Source: Streptomyces griseocarneus
GTDB lineage: Bacteria > Actinomycetota > Actinomycetes > Streptomycetales > Streptomycetaceae
Direction of reading: 5' to 3'
Assembly (NCBI GenBank): GCA_003674045.1
Contig: PENC01000001.1
Location: 682,001-746,000, forward strand
DNA: 64,000 nt
Part shown: in pieces, positions 26,009-34,127 of the stretch
Layout: the number at the start of each line of letters is the position of its first letter
Position numbering within the stretch: position 1 is the stretch's first letter
Made by a program: the position numbers and the translations under genes
The notes under the pieces: model-generated
Seen by the model: only the letters and a program-made list of their open reading frames with translations
Database searches by the model: none
Told to the model about the DNA's origin: nothing

Positions 26009-27130
26009 ATGCCGATGGATAAACCTTCACAGGTGTCCTTTTCCGGCGCGGCCCGAGAGTTCGAAGACATCGGCCCGGAAACACTGGCGGCCATTGAGTC
26101 GGTATTGCGCTCCGGGCAACCGCTGAACGGAGAGCCGGTACGCCGGTTAGAATGTGCACTGGCCGCGTTCACCGGTCGTCGATATGGAAGAGTGGTGAAC
26201 TCCGGAACCGATGCACTGTATTTCGCGCTTGTCGCCGGGGGCATTGGTGAAGGCGACGAGGTACTTGTCGCCGATTTATCGTTTGTTGCGACTGCCGATG
26301 CCATCATCCGAGCTGGCGCGATACCTGTCTTCGTCGACATAGACGATGACCATGTCATCGATCTCGACTTGGCCGCTGAAGCCCTGACGGACCACACCAA
26401 AGCTCTTGTCTCCGTGCAGCTATACGGGCGCATGACTGCGCCCGACCCCGTAGAGGAGTTCTCCCGGGAACACGGCATTCTTCTTGTCGAGGACGCTGCT
26501 CAGTCGTTCGGCGCTGCGGTTTCCGGAAGGCGTAGCGGCTCGGTGGGAACGGTCAGCTGTCATAGTTTTGATCCGATGAAGGTGATCCCGGCTCCAGGGA
26601 CGGGTGGGGTGGTGCTCACAGATGATCCCTCCCTGGCCGATCATGTCGATGAACTCAGGCGGTGGGGATTTTCGCAAGGCGAATTTGTGCGCCTTGGCCA
26701 CAACTCCCAGATGTCCTCTCTTACAGCTGCTGTCCTCGGGGTGAAACTCCATCACGAAGAACGGTGGCTAAGGCGGCGTCGTTCGATTGCGTCGACATAT
26801 TCATCGGCCTTCGCTGGTTTTCCCTGTAGCGTGCCACACCACGGCGAGTTCCGTGAAAACATCTACCACAAGTACGTGCTCCGCACGCCTCGACGGGACG
26901 ACCTGGCAGCTGCGCTACGAGCCTCTGGCGTCGAAACACTCGTGCATTATCCCTATGTGTTGCACGAGCTGCCCTTCATCAAGAGGTACCCGCACCGACT
27001 GGTCACCCTTGGGCGGGCGAAACGGCTCACTCAAGAAGTGATTTCGCTGCCGATACATCCTTACCTCGCCGATGAAGAGGTCGAGCATGTCGTAACGACC
27101 GTCTGCGAGACGCTCGAGGCAGCCGGGTGA
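26009..27130 (+). CDS. DegT/DnrJ/EryC1/StrS PLP aminotransferase (sugar type)
   Basis: 373 residues, first gene of the island operon. The internal aldimine lysine is Lys191 in SFDPMKVIP, and the cofactor aspartate is in EDAAQSFGA (161-169). The family makes amino sugars from keto-sugars with glutamate as donor. The segment HYPYVLHELPF near the C-terminus matches nucleotide-sugar or 3-keto-hexose aminotransferases rather than AHBA synthase. Two leucines (47 and 90) use TTA, the codon read by the developmental tRNA BldA, so translation may depend on bldA. Base composition is distinctly less GC-rich than the surroundings (one sampled 60-base line has 35 G+C). The ATG at 26009 follows a purine-rich GAGAGAGAG. 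Confidence 0.9.
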   Translation: MPMDKPSQVSFSGAAREFEDIGPETLAAIESVLRSGQPLNGEPVRRLECALAAFTGRRYGRVVNSGTDALYFALVAGGIGEGDEVLVADLSFVATADAIIRAGAIPVFVDIDDDHVIDLDLAAEALTDHTKALVSVQLYGRMTAPDPVEEFSREHGILLVEDAAQSFGAAVSGRRSGSVGTVSCHSFDPMKVIPAPGTGGVVLTDDPSLADHVDELRRWGFSQGEFVRLGHNSQMSSLTAAVLGVKLHHEERWLRRRRSIASTYSSAFAGFPCSVPHHGEFRENIYHKYVLRTPRRDDLAAALRASGVETLVHYPYVLHELPFIKRYPHRLVTLGRAKRLTQEVISLPIHPYLADEEVEHVVTTVCETLEAAG

Positions 27131-27150
27131 GGAATCAACCGGAGGGGACC

Positions 27151-28251
27151 ATGGCCGAGATCGACACCGCACGCATCGTGTACCAGTTTGAATACGAAGA
27201 GCGACTCCGTTGCGCGTTCATAGGTGCCGGCGGGCATTCCTACAGAAATATTTACCCGGCGTTTCAGTACGCGCCGATCGATCTCTGCGCCGTCTGCGAT
27301 CTCGATGCCGAACGTGCAGCTCAATACGCACGAATCTTCGGTGCCCCTCGACACTACAGTGACCATCGAGTCATGCTGGAACGCGAAAGGCCGACTGCGG
27401 TATTCATCGTGACCTCGTACGACCCGGATGGTCGCGTCCAAGCACTGGATCTGGCGCTCGACTGCTTGTCGGCCGGAGCTCATGTATGGATGGAAAAACC
27501 CACCGCAAGCTCCACCGCAGAGGTGGCGAAACTCGCAGAGTTGGCACAGCGAGCCAACCGCATCGTGGTGACCGGGACGAAAACGGTGTTCTCTCCAGTA
27601 ATGCGCAGGGCGAAAGAAATCGTCTCCTCACCCGAGTTCGGAGGGCCGTCGTCAATATTCATCCGGTACCCTCTTTCGATGCCGGCGTTTGAGCAACGCA
27701 CCAGTCTTGTGGAGATGAACTGGTTCCTCGACTGTATATTTCACCCGGCAGCCGCGATTTTCCATCTGATGGGTCCCATCGACCGGATCAGCCACGAGTG
27801 GGAAGCGAAAACCGGCGCCAGCGTCACCGCGATCCGATTCCAATCGGGCGCGGTGGGTGCACTGCATCTTGCGGCAGGGTCATCGCCCAGCAGCCCAGTG
27901 GACAGAACCGAGGTGGTCGGAAACAACGCAAATATCGTCATTGAGAATGGGACCACACTGACGTATTACCGGCCTACATCTGCCCGGGAGTCCGGGCGCG
28001 TCGGCTCCTTCCTCGTGCCGACCGAAAGCGCCCCACTGCGTTGGGAGCCGGAGTACTCGTACGGCCAGCTCTACAACAAAAATCTGTTCTACCTGGGCTA
28101 CGTCGACGAGATCGTGTACTTCTGCGACTGCATCGTGAACGGCACTGCTCCGGACCGCGGCTCGCTTGAACAGGCATTTCAGATCCTCCAGCTTTTCGAA
28201 GCCTATCGCCGGACCGAGCCCGGCAGGTGGACCGGCGTCGACGCGAAGTGA
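27151..28251 (+). CDS. Gfo/Idh/MocA-family sugar oxidoreductase
   Basis: 366 residues. The N-terminal Rossmann domain has GAGGH (25-29), and the hallmark EKP motif is at 115-117 in HVWMEKPTAS. The C-terminal alpha/beta domain has a conserved histidine in DCIFHPAA. Members oxidise a ring hydroxyl of sugars or cyclitols with NAD(P), typically C3, creating the ketone an aminotransferase then uses. This pairing is seen in RifL with RifK and in NtdC with NtdA. The ATG at 27151 is preceded by GGAGGGG. The GTG at 27127 overlapping the upstream stop is less likely. Confidence 0.88.
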   Translation: MAEIDTARIVYQFEYEERLRCAFIGAGGHSYRNIYPAFQYAPIDLCAVCDLDAERAAQYARIFGAPRHYSDHRVMLERERPTAVFIVTSYDPDGRVQALDLALDCLSAGAHVWMEKPTASSTAEVAKLAELAQRANRIVVTGTKTVFSPVMRRAKEIVSSPEFGGPSSIFIRYPLSMPAFEQRTSLVEMNWFLDCIFHPAAAIFHLMGPIDRISHEWEAKTGASVTAIRFQSGAVGALHLAAGSSPSSPVDRTEVVGNNANIVIENGTTLTYYRPTSARESGRVGSFLVPTESAPLRWEPEYSYGQLYNKNLFYLGYVDEIVYFCDCIVNGTAPDRGSLEQAFQILQLFEAYRRTEPGRWTGVDAK

Positions 28252-28260
28252 GGGAAAGAA

Positions 28261-29028
28261 ATGCTCGTTGGTTCGCACTCCGAACGCCGCTACATGCGGA
28301 AATTCGAGCTCTGGGGTGAGCGACAGTCCCTGCGTCTCCCTTTCACTTCGGCCTGGGCCCGCGACCGCTGGGTGCGCAACACATACGCGCAGTCCATCTG
28401 GACCCTCCGCCGGAACACGCTCCTGGCGGCAGCGCGACACTGTGAAGTCAACGGCATCACCCACGGCTACTACTTCGAGTTCGGCTGTCACGGCGCGAGG
28501 ACTTTCCGACTCGCCTACGACGCGTTGAGTCCGCTCCATGACTTCACCTACGTCGCCTTCGATTCCTTCGAGGGGCTGCCCGACGTCACGGGCATAGACG
28601 TCCACGGTGACCTGTGGTACCGCGGCCAGATGAGCACAAGCGAGATCGATTTCAAGAGATTGTGCAAGCGCCACAAAATACCGGAGGAGAAGTACCGGAC
28701 CATAAAAGGGTTCTACAACGACACGCTGACGCCGAAACTCGCTGCCGAACTCGGACCGCTTCGCGCGGCCGTCATATACGTCGACTGCGACCTGTACGCC
28801 TCCACGGTCCCGGTCCTCGAATTCGTAAAAGGCTTCCTTCAGCCTGGCACGCTCATAGTGTTCGACGACTGGTTCCTTTACAACGGCGATCCCGCACGCG
28901 GCGAGCGAAAGGCCTTCGCGGACTTCTGCTCGGCGAACCCCCGGCTCCTGTTCCAATCCTTTCTGAGCAACAACGAACACCAGGCTTTCATCTTCCTTGG
29001 TGAAACACCAGAGATATCGCAACGCTAG
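28261..29028 (+). CDS. TylF/MycF-like SAM-dependent O-methyltransferase
   Basis: 255 residues. Class I methyltransferase fold: SAM motif YFEFGCHGA (71-79), the family's DSFEGLP (101-107), and the metal-ligand pairs DCD (175-177) and FDDW (201-204). TylF and MycF methylate sugar hydroxyls of macrolides using magnesium, and the acidic residues here suit the same chemistry. It is probably co-transcribed with the oxidoreductase gene, whose stop lies 9 bp upstream. A GAGGGAA ribosome site lies between them. A sugar made by the first two enzymes is the natural substrate candidate. Confidence 0.82.
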   Translation: MLVGSHSERRYMRKFELWGERQSLRLPFTSAWARDRWVRNTYAQSIWTLRRNTLLAAARHCEVNGITHGYYFEFGCHGARTFRLAYDALSPLHDFTYVAFDSFEGLPDVTGIDVHGDLWYRGQMSTSEIDFKRLCKRHKIPEEKYRTIKGFYNDTLTPKLAAELGPLRAAVIYVDCDLYASTVPVLEFVKGFLQPGTLIVFDDWFLYNGDPARGERKAFADFCSANPRLLFQSFLSNNEHQAFIFLGETPEISQR

Positions 29029-29066
29029 CCGACCACGTCACCAAAGCCGACATCACAGGGAGTGAA

Positions 29067-30032
29067 ATGCCGTCAACAGCGGGTTCGCCGGTGTGGGCGA
29101 TAACCAGCTACTTCAACCCGATCGGCTACCGGTCACGACAAGAGAACTACCGCCTGTTCCGAAAGAACCTGCAAGTGCCACTTGTTACCGTCGAACATTC
29201 CGTGACCGGGTGCTTCGATCTCGACGAAACCGACGCCGATATCCTTATCCGCCTCAAAGGCGGGGATATCATGTGGCAAAAGGAGCGACTGCTCAACGTG
29301 GCTCTGGAGGCGGTTCCGGAAACCTGTCAGGCCGTGGCCTGGCTGGACTGCGACGTACTCCTGCCCGATCCCGATTGGGCCAGGCGGTCCCTCGCCAAGC
29401 TCGATGAATCGGTACTCGTCCAGCCCTTCTCATGGGCATGCGAAGCGCAGACACCGAGAGACGCCGACGCGCCGGCGGCGACATCCCGCACCGCGACCCG
29501 ACCTTCATTCGCGGCTCGGTACGCCCGAGAGGAACTGTCGCCCGAAGAGATCCGCACGTGGCGCATCGGCGACGACCCCATGCCGATCCACTGCGGCTAC
29601 GCCTGGGTCGGGCGCGCGGACCTGCTGCGCCGGCATGGTTTCTATGATGCGTCAATCATAGGCGGCGGCACACGCGAGTCCGCCACGGCTGCGATCGGAG
29701 AAGTCGAAGCCGCAGGGTTGTGCCATCCACGGAGCCGCGCGCAGCTCGACCATTTTCTGGCGTGGGCCCATAAATGGTCATCAGCGATAGACGGTCACAT
29801 CGGGTATGTCGAAGGGGAGCTGATGCACCTTTGGCATGGAGAAACCGCCGACCGCGGATACGGAAAGCGCTATTCCATACTGACGGAGCACGATTTCGAC
29901 CCGTGCGTCGACATAGCCCTCACCGAAAGCGGATGCTGGCGATGGGACACGCCCAAGGAAAAGCTGCACGAGCAGGTGACCCGCTACTTCACGGCGCGCC
30001 ACGAGGACGGAAAACCGTCGAAATCGGCATAA
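29067..30032 (+). CDS. GT-A-like glycosyltransferase family protein
   Basis: 321 residues. The N-terminus AITSYFNPIGYRSRQENYRL and a central LDCDVLLPD (DxD-type motif, 94-96) indicate a nucleotide-sugar-dependent GT-A fold, although the protein does not belong to the common GT2 secondary-metabolite group. The C-terminal LMHLWHGETADRGYGKRY (252-269) is characteristic of a widespread uncharacterised family. No membrane segment is evident. In this operon it may attach the methylated amino sugar to an acceptor. Donor and acceptor are unknown. Confidence 0.7.
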   Translation: MPSTAGSPVWAITSYFNPIGYRSRQENYRLFRKNLQVPLVTVEHSVTGCFDLDETDADILIRLKGGDIMWQKERLLNVALEAVPETCQAVAWLDCDVLLPDPDWARRSLAKLDESVLVQPFSWACEAQTPRDADAPAATSRTATRPSFAARYAREELSPEEIRTWRIGDDPMPIHCGYAWVGRADLLRRHGFYDASIIGGGTRESATAAIGEVEAAGLCHPRSRAQLDHFLAWAHKWSSAIDGHIGYVEGELMHLWHGETADRGYGKRYSILTEHDFDPCVDIALTESGCWRWDTPKEKLHEQVTRYFTARHEDGKPSKSA

Positions 30033-30056
30033 CTGCATGACCCACAGGAGCAAATC

Positions 30057-30980
30057 ATGACCACAACCGGACTCGGCGACCGAAGGGTGTACAACCCCCG
30101 AGGCTGCGAGGTCAACGCCGTGCTGCACTGCAACCTCCGTTGCCGGTCATGCAGTCATCTGTCTCCGATCATGCCTCCTTGGTTCGCCGACCCCGAGCGC
30201 GTCCGCCGCGACCTGTCCCGATTGGCCAGGTCCTACCATTGTGAATTCGTCAAGATTCTCGGTGGGGAACCACTGCTCCATCCTCGGCTGACAGAGATCA
30301 TCCGTGTCATCCGTGAATCATCCATCGCAAAAAGGATCGTAATCTGCACCAATGGATCGCTTCTCCACTCCGCCAGGAGCGAGGTGTGGTCGATGGTGGA
30401 TGAGATCGAAATTTCGGTGTACCCGAGCAATGTGATCCCCAACGACCGACTGGACGATTTCCGCCGCCGTGCCCGGGAGCATGGCACCGACCTCTCCGTG
30501 AGGCTCAGCCCAGTATTTCGTGAGTCGTATTCGGAGATGGGCACCGAGGACGGAAACCTCATCGACCAAATCTTCCGTACCTGTCAGATCGCTCACGTAT
30601 GGCGCTGCCATACCGTGCATGAGGGTTATTTCTACCCTTGTCCCCAGAGTTACTTCATCCACAGGCTGAGGCACGCGAATCCCGAGGATTCGGGAGACGG
30701 CCTGGAGATTCGTGACGAAGACTTCGCCGATGATCTGCGCCGCCACATCGACTCCGCGACAGGTCCCTCGGCATGTCGATGGTGCCTCGGCAGTGTCGGC
30801 CGCAGGTTCGCGCACGAGCAGGTATCACGACGACAGTGGGCCGAACTCGCGAAAGAACCCACCGAAGCGCTCCTCGACCGGCAGCTGCTGACCGAGCTCG
30901 AGAACAATATCAACGTGGAGAGCCACGGAAAGGTCAGGCTGGAGGAAGGCCCGATCCCCGACGCCTGGACCAGGCCATAG
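30057..30980 (+). CDS. Radical SAM enzyme with extra C-terminal cysteines
   Basis: 307 residues. The radical-SAM cluster motif CxxxCxxC is at Cys25, Cys29 and Cys32 (HCNLRCRSCSH), followed by GGEP (69-72). Five further cysteines at 176, 184, 195, 240 and 243 could ligate an auxiliary iron-sulfur cluster, as in twitch/SPASM-type enzymes. The set is short for a canonical SPASM domain. The enzyme would generate a 5'-deoxyadenosyl radical to oxidise, epimerise or rearrange its substrate. Its place after aminotransferase, methyltransferase and glycosyltransferase genes suggests a sugar or glycoside substrate. A GGAG site precedes the ATG. Confidence 0.88.
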   Translation: MTTTGLGDRRVYNPRGCEVNAVLHCNLRCRSCSHLSPIMPPWFADPERVRRDLSRLARSYHCEFVKILGGEPLLHPRLTEIIRVIRESSIAKRIVICTNGSLLHSARSEVWSMVDEIEISVYPSNVIPNDRLDDFRRRAREHGTDLSVRLSPVFRESYSEMGTEDGNLIDQIFRTCQIAHVWRCHTVHEGYFYPCPQSYFIHRLRHANPEDSGDGLEIRDEDFADDLRRHIDSATGPSACRWCLGSVGRRFAHEQVSRRQWAELAKEPTEALLDRQLLTELENNINVESHGKVRLEEGPIPDAWTRP

Positions 30981-31037
30981 GCCATGTGAGCCATAGGTCG
31001 TGCGACAGGCTCGATGCTCTACGTCAAAGAGGTCGGA

Positions 31038-31724
31038 GTGACGACACGTCTTGTTCTGTGGGACATCGACCACACGGTTCTCGACACCTGCGGCTACGGG
31101 CAAGAACTGTCCGCCGAGGCTTTCCGCAAGACCACCGGTCTGGAGATGAAGGGGCTGGTCCGTGTTGACGGTCTCACCGAGCGTGTGATTTTTCGCGAGA
31201 CGGCGAAACTCCACGGGTTGGCCACCACGCACGAGGACTTCGAAGCCTTCGCCAAAGCCCTGGCCGAATGCCACCGCCGCCACCGTCACATGCTGCGGGA
31301 CCGCAGTCGCGCGCTTCCGGGTGCCGCTGCCGTCCTGGAGGCCGTAAGCCAGCTGGGGGGCATCCGGCAGACCGTGGTCACCGGCAACATTCGCGAGACG
31401 ACCGCGGTCAAACTCGCGGTACTCGGATTGGACCAACACCTGGACCTCGCTTCCGGGGCATACGGAGACGAGCACGAGGACCGCGCTGAACTCGTGGCGC
31501 TCGCCCTCCACCGTGCTGCCTGTCCCGCTCGGTCAGCTGTTCTCGTCGGTGACACACCACACGACGTAACAGCCGGCTTGGCCCAAGGCGTTCGCGTCAT
31601 GGCCGTGGCAACCGGAAAGTACTCGGAAGGTGAGCTCCGATCAGCCGGAGCGCATGTGGTCGTACCCGACCTCACAGCCACACGGCGTGTCACGAGCGTG
31701 CTCACCGGTGGACGGACCGACTGA
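31038..31724 (+). CDS. HAD-superfamily phosphatase
   Basis: 228 residues. The nucleophile motif DIDHT is at residues 9-13, a threonine motif VVTGN follows, and the acidic motif VGDTPHDV lies in the last third. These are the haloacid-dehalogenase phosphatase signatures, with an alpha-helical cap between motifs I and II like phosphoglycolate phosphatase. The size is close to RifM of the kanosamine branch. It may dephosphorylate an amino-sugar phosphate. The GTG at 31038 is taken as start because AAAGAGGTCGGA precedes it. The ATG 24 bp upstream is the alternative. Confidence 0.86.
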   Translation: MTTRLVLWDIDHTVLDTCGYGQELSAEAFRKTTGLEMKGLVRVDGLTERVIFRETAKLHGLATTHEDFEAFAKALAECHRRHRHMLRDRSRALPGAAAVLEAVSQLGGIRQTVVTGNIRETTAVKLAVLGLDQHLDLASGAYGDEHEDRAELVALALHRAACPARSAVLVGDTPHDVTAGLAQGVRVMAVATGKYSEGELRSAGAHVVVPDLTATRRVTSVLTGGRTD

Positions 31725-31864
31725 TCGACAAGCGGTGCGAACGCCAGAGGCCGGCACCACCGCACGCCCCACGTACCGTCATTGACGGAAGACGCCACAC
31801 TGCGCCGAATGCGGCGAGCCAAGCATGTTTCATGTGATCGAAGCATTTCAACTGGAGCTTGGCC

Positions 31865-32677
31865 ATGAGTGAGAACATCCCCGTGACCATCGATGCCGAA
31901 CTACGCCGGGCGATCGATGTACTTACGGCGGCAGGATGCCCTGCTCCCCGATCCGATGCCGAACGGCTCATTGCGGCAGCCTTGCTGCTCACCCGCGACG
32001 AGCGACCCGAGTGCGGCCGTAACACTCTCGCTCCCACAGTCGTAGACCTACTCACGGGATGGCTCGACCGTCGCGCGGCACGCGAACCAGTGGAGTACAT
32101 CGTTCAGCAATGTCAGTTCCGGCGCCTCTTCCTCTACATCGACCACAGAGCGATCGTGCCGAGGGAAGAGAGCGGGACTCTGGTGGAGACAGCGCTCACC
32201 TTGCCCGAAGGAGCACGTGTCCACGACGTGGGAACCGGCTGCGGCGCCATCGCGTTGGCGATCAAGAATGAGCGTCCCGATTTGGTCGTCACCGGGTCGG
32301 ACATCTCACCCGACGCGATCGGCGTGGCCCGTGAGAACGCTGTGCGCCTCCACCTCGATGTGCGGTTTGCTGTCGCATCGGGCCTCCCCCTCGGTACGTA
32401 TGACCTCGTCGTCGCCAATCTGCCGTACCAAGATCCACACAACCCAGTGGTTCCCAACGTCCCCGAAGGCGACTACCAACCGGCTGTTGCGCGACTAGGC
32501 GGTCGCGACGGCCTCGAAGTCATCCGCGACTTCCTACGAGGAGTTCCGCGGGGCATCATGGTCGCTTTGAAGCATGCGCCGTCGCAAGCCGAAGCTGTCA
32601 ACGCCCTTCTTCAGTGCCCTCGGGCAGTCGGCGTGACGAGCGGACACGCCCGTTTCACGCTCGGCCAAACGCCCTGA
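31865..32677 (+). CDS. PrmC/HemK-like SAM methyltransferase
   Basis: 270 residues. Features of the PrmC group are visible: REPVEYIV (73-80), VPREESG (98-104, where PrmC has IPRPETE), SAM motif DVGTGCG (121-127), and NLPY (185-188) in place of the canonical NPPY. PrmC methylates a glutamine amide of release factors. The altered NLPY and the accessory context suggest a different amide or amine target, perhaps the island's product. It is separated from the HAD gene by 140 bp. Its stop codon lies about 10 bp from the right-hand transposase remnant, so it marks the island's end. Confidence 0.78.
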   Translation: MSENIPVTIDAELRRAIDVLTAAGCPAPRSDAERLIAAALLLTRDERPECGRNTLAPTVVDLLTGWLDRRAAREPVEYIVQQCQFRRLFLYIDHRAIVPREESGTLVETALTLPEGARVHDVGTGCGAIALAIKNERPDLVVTGSDISPDAIGVARENAVRLHLDVRFAVASGLPLGTYDLVVANLPYQDPHNPVVPNVPEGDYQPAVARLGGRDGLEVIRDFLRGVPRGIMVALKHAPSQAEAVNALLQCPRAVGVTSGHARFTLGQTP

Positions 32678-32689
32678 CAACGCTGAACG

Positions 32690-32850
32690 GAATGAGTTGA
32701 TCTGTCTGAGGGCGATGAGATAGCGGGCGAGCCGGAGGAAGGTCTCGTGGGTGTCGGCTCGTCTCTCCCCGCGGATGCGGAGGCGTCTGAAGCCGTGGAG
32801 TCAGGCGAAGGTCCGTTCGGCTGCCTGTCTGCAGGTGCCCAGTCCGGTTC
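32690..32850 (-). pseudogene. Decayed transposase remnant, right copy (inverted)
   Basis: Translated on the minus strand, this stretch encodes the C-terminal end of the same transposase as at 25.8 kb: GTGLGTCRQAAERTFA, then a stop where the left copy has Trp, then LHGFRRLRIRGERRADTHE and ALRQINSF. Only about 53 residues remain. Its C-terminal end faces the island, as does that of the left copy, so the two remnants form an inverted pair around the seven genes. Confidence 0.82.
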
Positions 32851-33050
32851 CCCGCGCCGCTGACGGATAGCCGACATCCGGTGGAGGGGGCGGGGCCGGA
32901 GGGCGGGGTTCTGAAACGACGGTGCATGAAGCACGGCTCCTCACCCGGATCAGCCGCACGCACCGCGTTTCAGGTTCCCGCCCGGAGGCAACGCCCCCGG
33001 CCCACAGACCACCCAAGGGGCGCGGGGAACTGCGCGACCAGCCACAAGCC
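32848..33050. repeat. R1-R2-R1 repeat block, right flank (mirror image)
   Basis: A degenerate inverted R1 (32848-32866), an inverted R2 (32869-33010; complement of 25215-25351 and 8226-8362) and a direct R1 (33013-33050) follow the transposase remnant. The order is the exact mirror of 25162-25867. The rest of the 569-bp gap up to 33246 holds no gene I can support. Confidence 0.82.
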
Positions 33051-33246
33051 GACCCGCTGCCGCGCGCGGAGCGCAAGACGTACCCCCGGTAGGCGCCGCG
33101 CAGCGGCCCGCAGCTGCGCGCGGAGGGCAAGTGGCCGGTTCCCGTTCTGGCGAGCCGGCGACAGCCGCATGCATGCTGGCGGCCGCCCCTCAGTACGAAT
33201 CCTCGACACCCGGCGGGGGCGCGACGTGGTGGGCGCGCAGGCGCGG

Positions 33247-34113
33247 TCAGACCTTCAGGAAGGGCTTGTCACCCGCGATGTTGAGGCGGTGCATCAGGCG
33301 CTCGTGCGGGAAGTAGTCCGCGACAGCGAGATGCTGGGTGCAGCGGTTGTCCCAGATCACCAGGTCGCCCTGGGTCCAGCGGTGCCGGTAGATCAGCTCG
33401 TTGGTCTCGATGTGGCGGCAGAGGAAGGCCAGCAGCGCCCGGCTCTCGGACTCGGTCACGCCGTTGATCCGGGTCACGTACGGGTTGGAGATGTACAGCG
33501 CCCGGCGGCCCGTCTCGGGGTGCGTGCGGATCAGCGGGTGCTCCACGGGGTCCTGGTCCGCGAACTGCTCGTCCGGGTCGATGCCCTTCTTGCGCAGCGA
33601 CCGCTGGAGGTTGGCGTAGTCCGGGCCGAACGCCTTGCGCACGTCGTGGGTCGCGGTCAGCTGGAGCAGCAGCTCCTGCATGGGCGCCGACAGCGTCTCG
33701 TACGCCAGGTACATGTTGCCGTAGAGGGTGTCCCCGCCGACCTTGGGCGTGATCTTGGCGTAGAGGGAGGTGCCGAGCGGGGGCTCGGCCCAGCCGCTGT
33801 TGTCGGTGTGCCAGTCGTTGAGGCCCGGCGGCTTCTGCTCGTTGTTGTGGAGGATCATCACCTCGGGGTGGCCCTCGACGGTCATCGGCAGCAGGTGGTT
33901 GTGCGTCAGCAGCGGTCCGAAGCGCGCGGTGAACGTCTTCTGCTGCTCGACCGTGATGTCCTGTCCCGGAAAGACCAGCACGTTGTGCTGGTGGAAGGCG
34001 TCCTGGACCGTCTTCCACGCTTCGTCCGAAACGTCCTGCGACAGATCGAGATTCGTGACCCGGGCCCCGATGGCGGGGCTCACCGGCTCGATGACGGGCA
34101 GGGTATTGCTCAT
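33247..34113 (-). CDS. TauD/TfdA-family Fe(II)/2-oxoglutarate dioxygenase
   Basis: 288 residues. The facial triad is visible: His102 and Asp104 in WHTDNS and the distal His261 in TQHLAVADY, followed by an arginine region (RLMHRLNIAG) for the 2-oxoglutarate carboxylate. Such enzymes hydroxylate taurine, herbicides or, in biosynthetic clusters, amino acids. It is the last gene of a unit with a PLP lyase (14 bp upstream) and a GNAT. A free or modified amino acid is therefore the likely substrate. The ATG at 34113 follows GAGGAG. Confidence 0.88.
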   Translation of the reverse strand: MSNTLPVIEPVSPAIGARVTNLDLSQDVSDEAWKTVQDAFHQHNVLVFPGQDITVEQQKTFTARFGPLLTHNHLLPMTVEGHPEVMILHNNEQKPPGLNDWHTDNSGWAEPPLGTSLYAKITPKVGGDTLYGNMYLAYETLSAPMQELLLQLTATHDVRKAFGPDYANLQRSLRKKGIDPDEQFADQDPVEHPLIRTHPETGRRALYISNPYVTRINGVTESESRALLAFLCRHIETNELIYRHRWTQGDLVIWDNRCTQHLAVADYFPHERLMHRLNIAGDKPFLKV

Positions 34114-34127
34114 GGCGGTGCTGCTCC

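Noticed and set aside
26009..27130. AHBA synthase
   Set aside because: The aminotransferase has the FDPMK site and HYPYVLHE tail of sugar aminotransferases, and no DAHP-synthase-like or ansamycin genes are present.
25162..33050. The island as a prophage or integrative element
   Set aside because: No integrase, excisionase, phage structural gene, tRNA target or att-like direct repeats were seen. Only transposase remnants are present.
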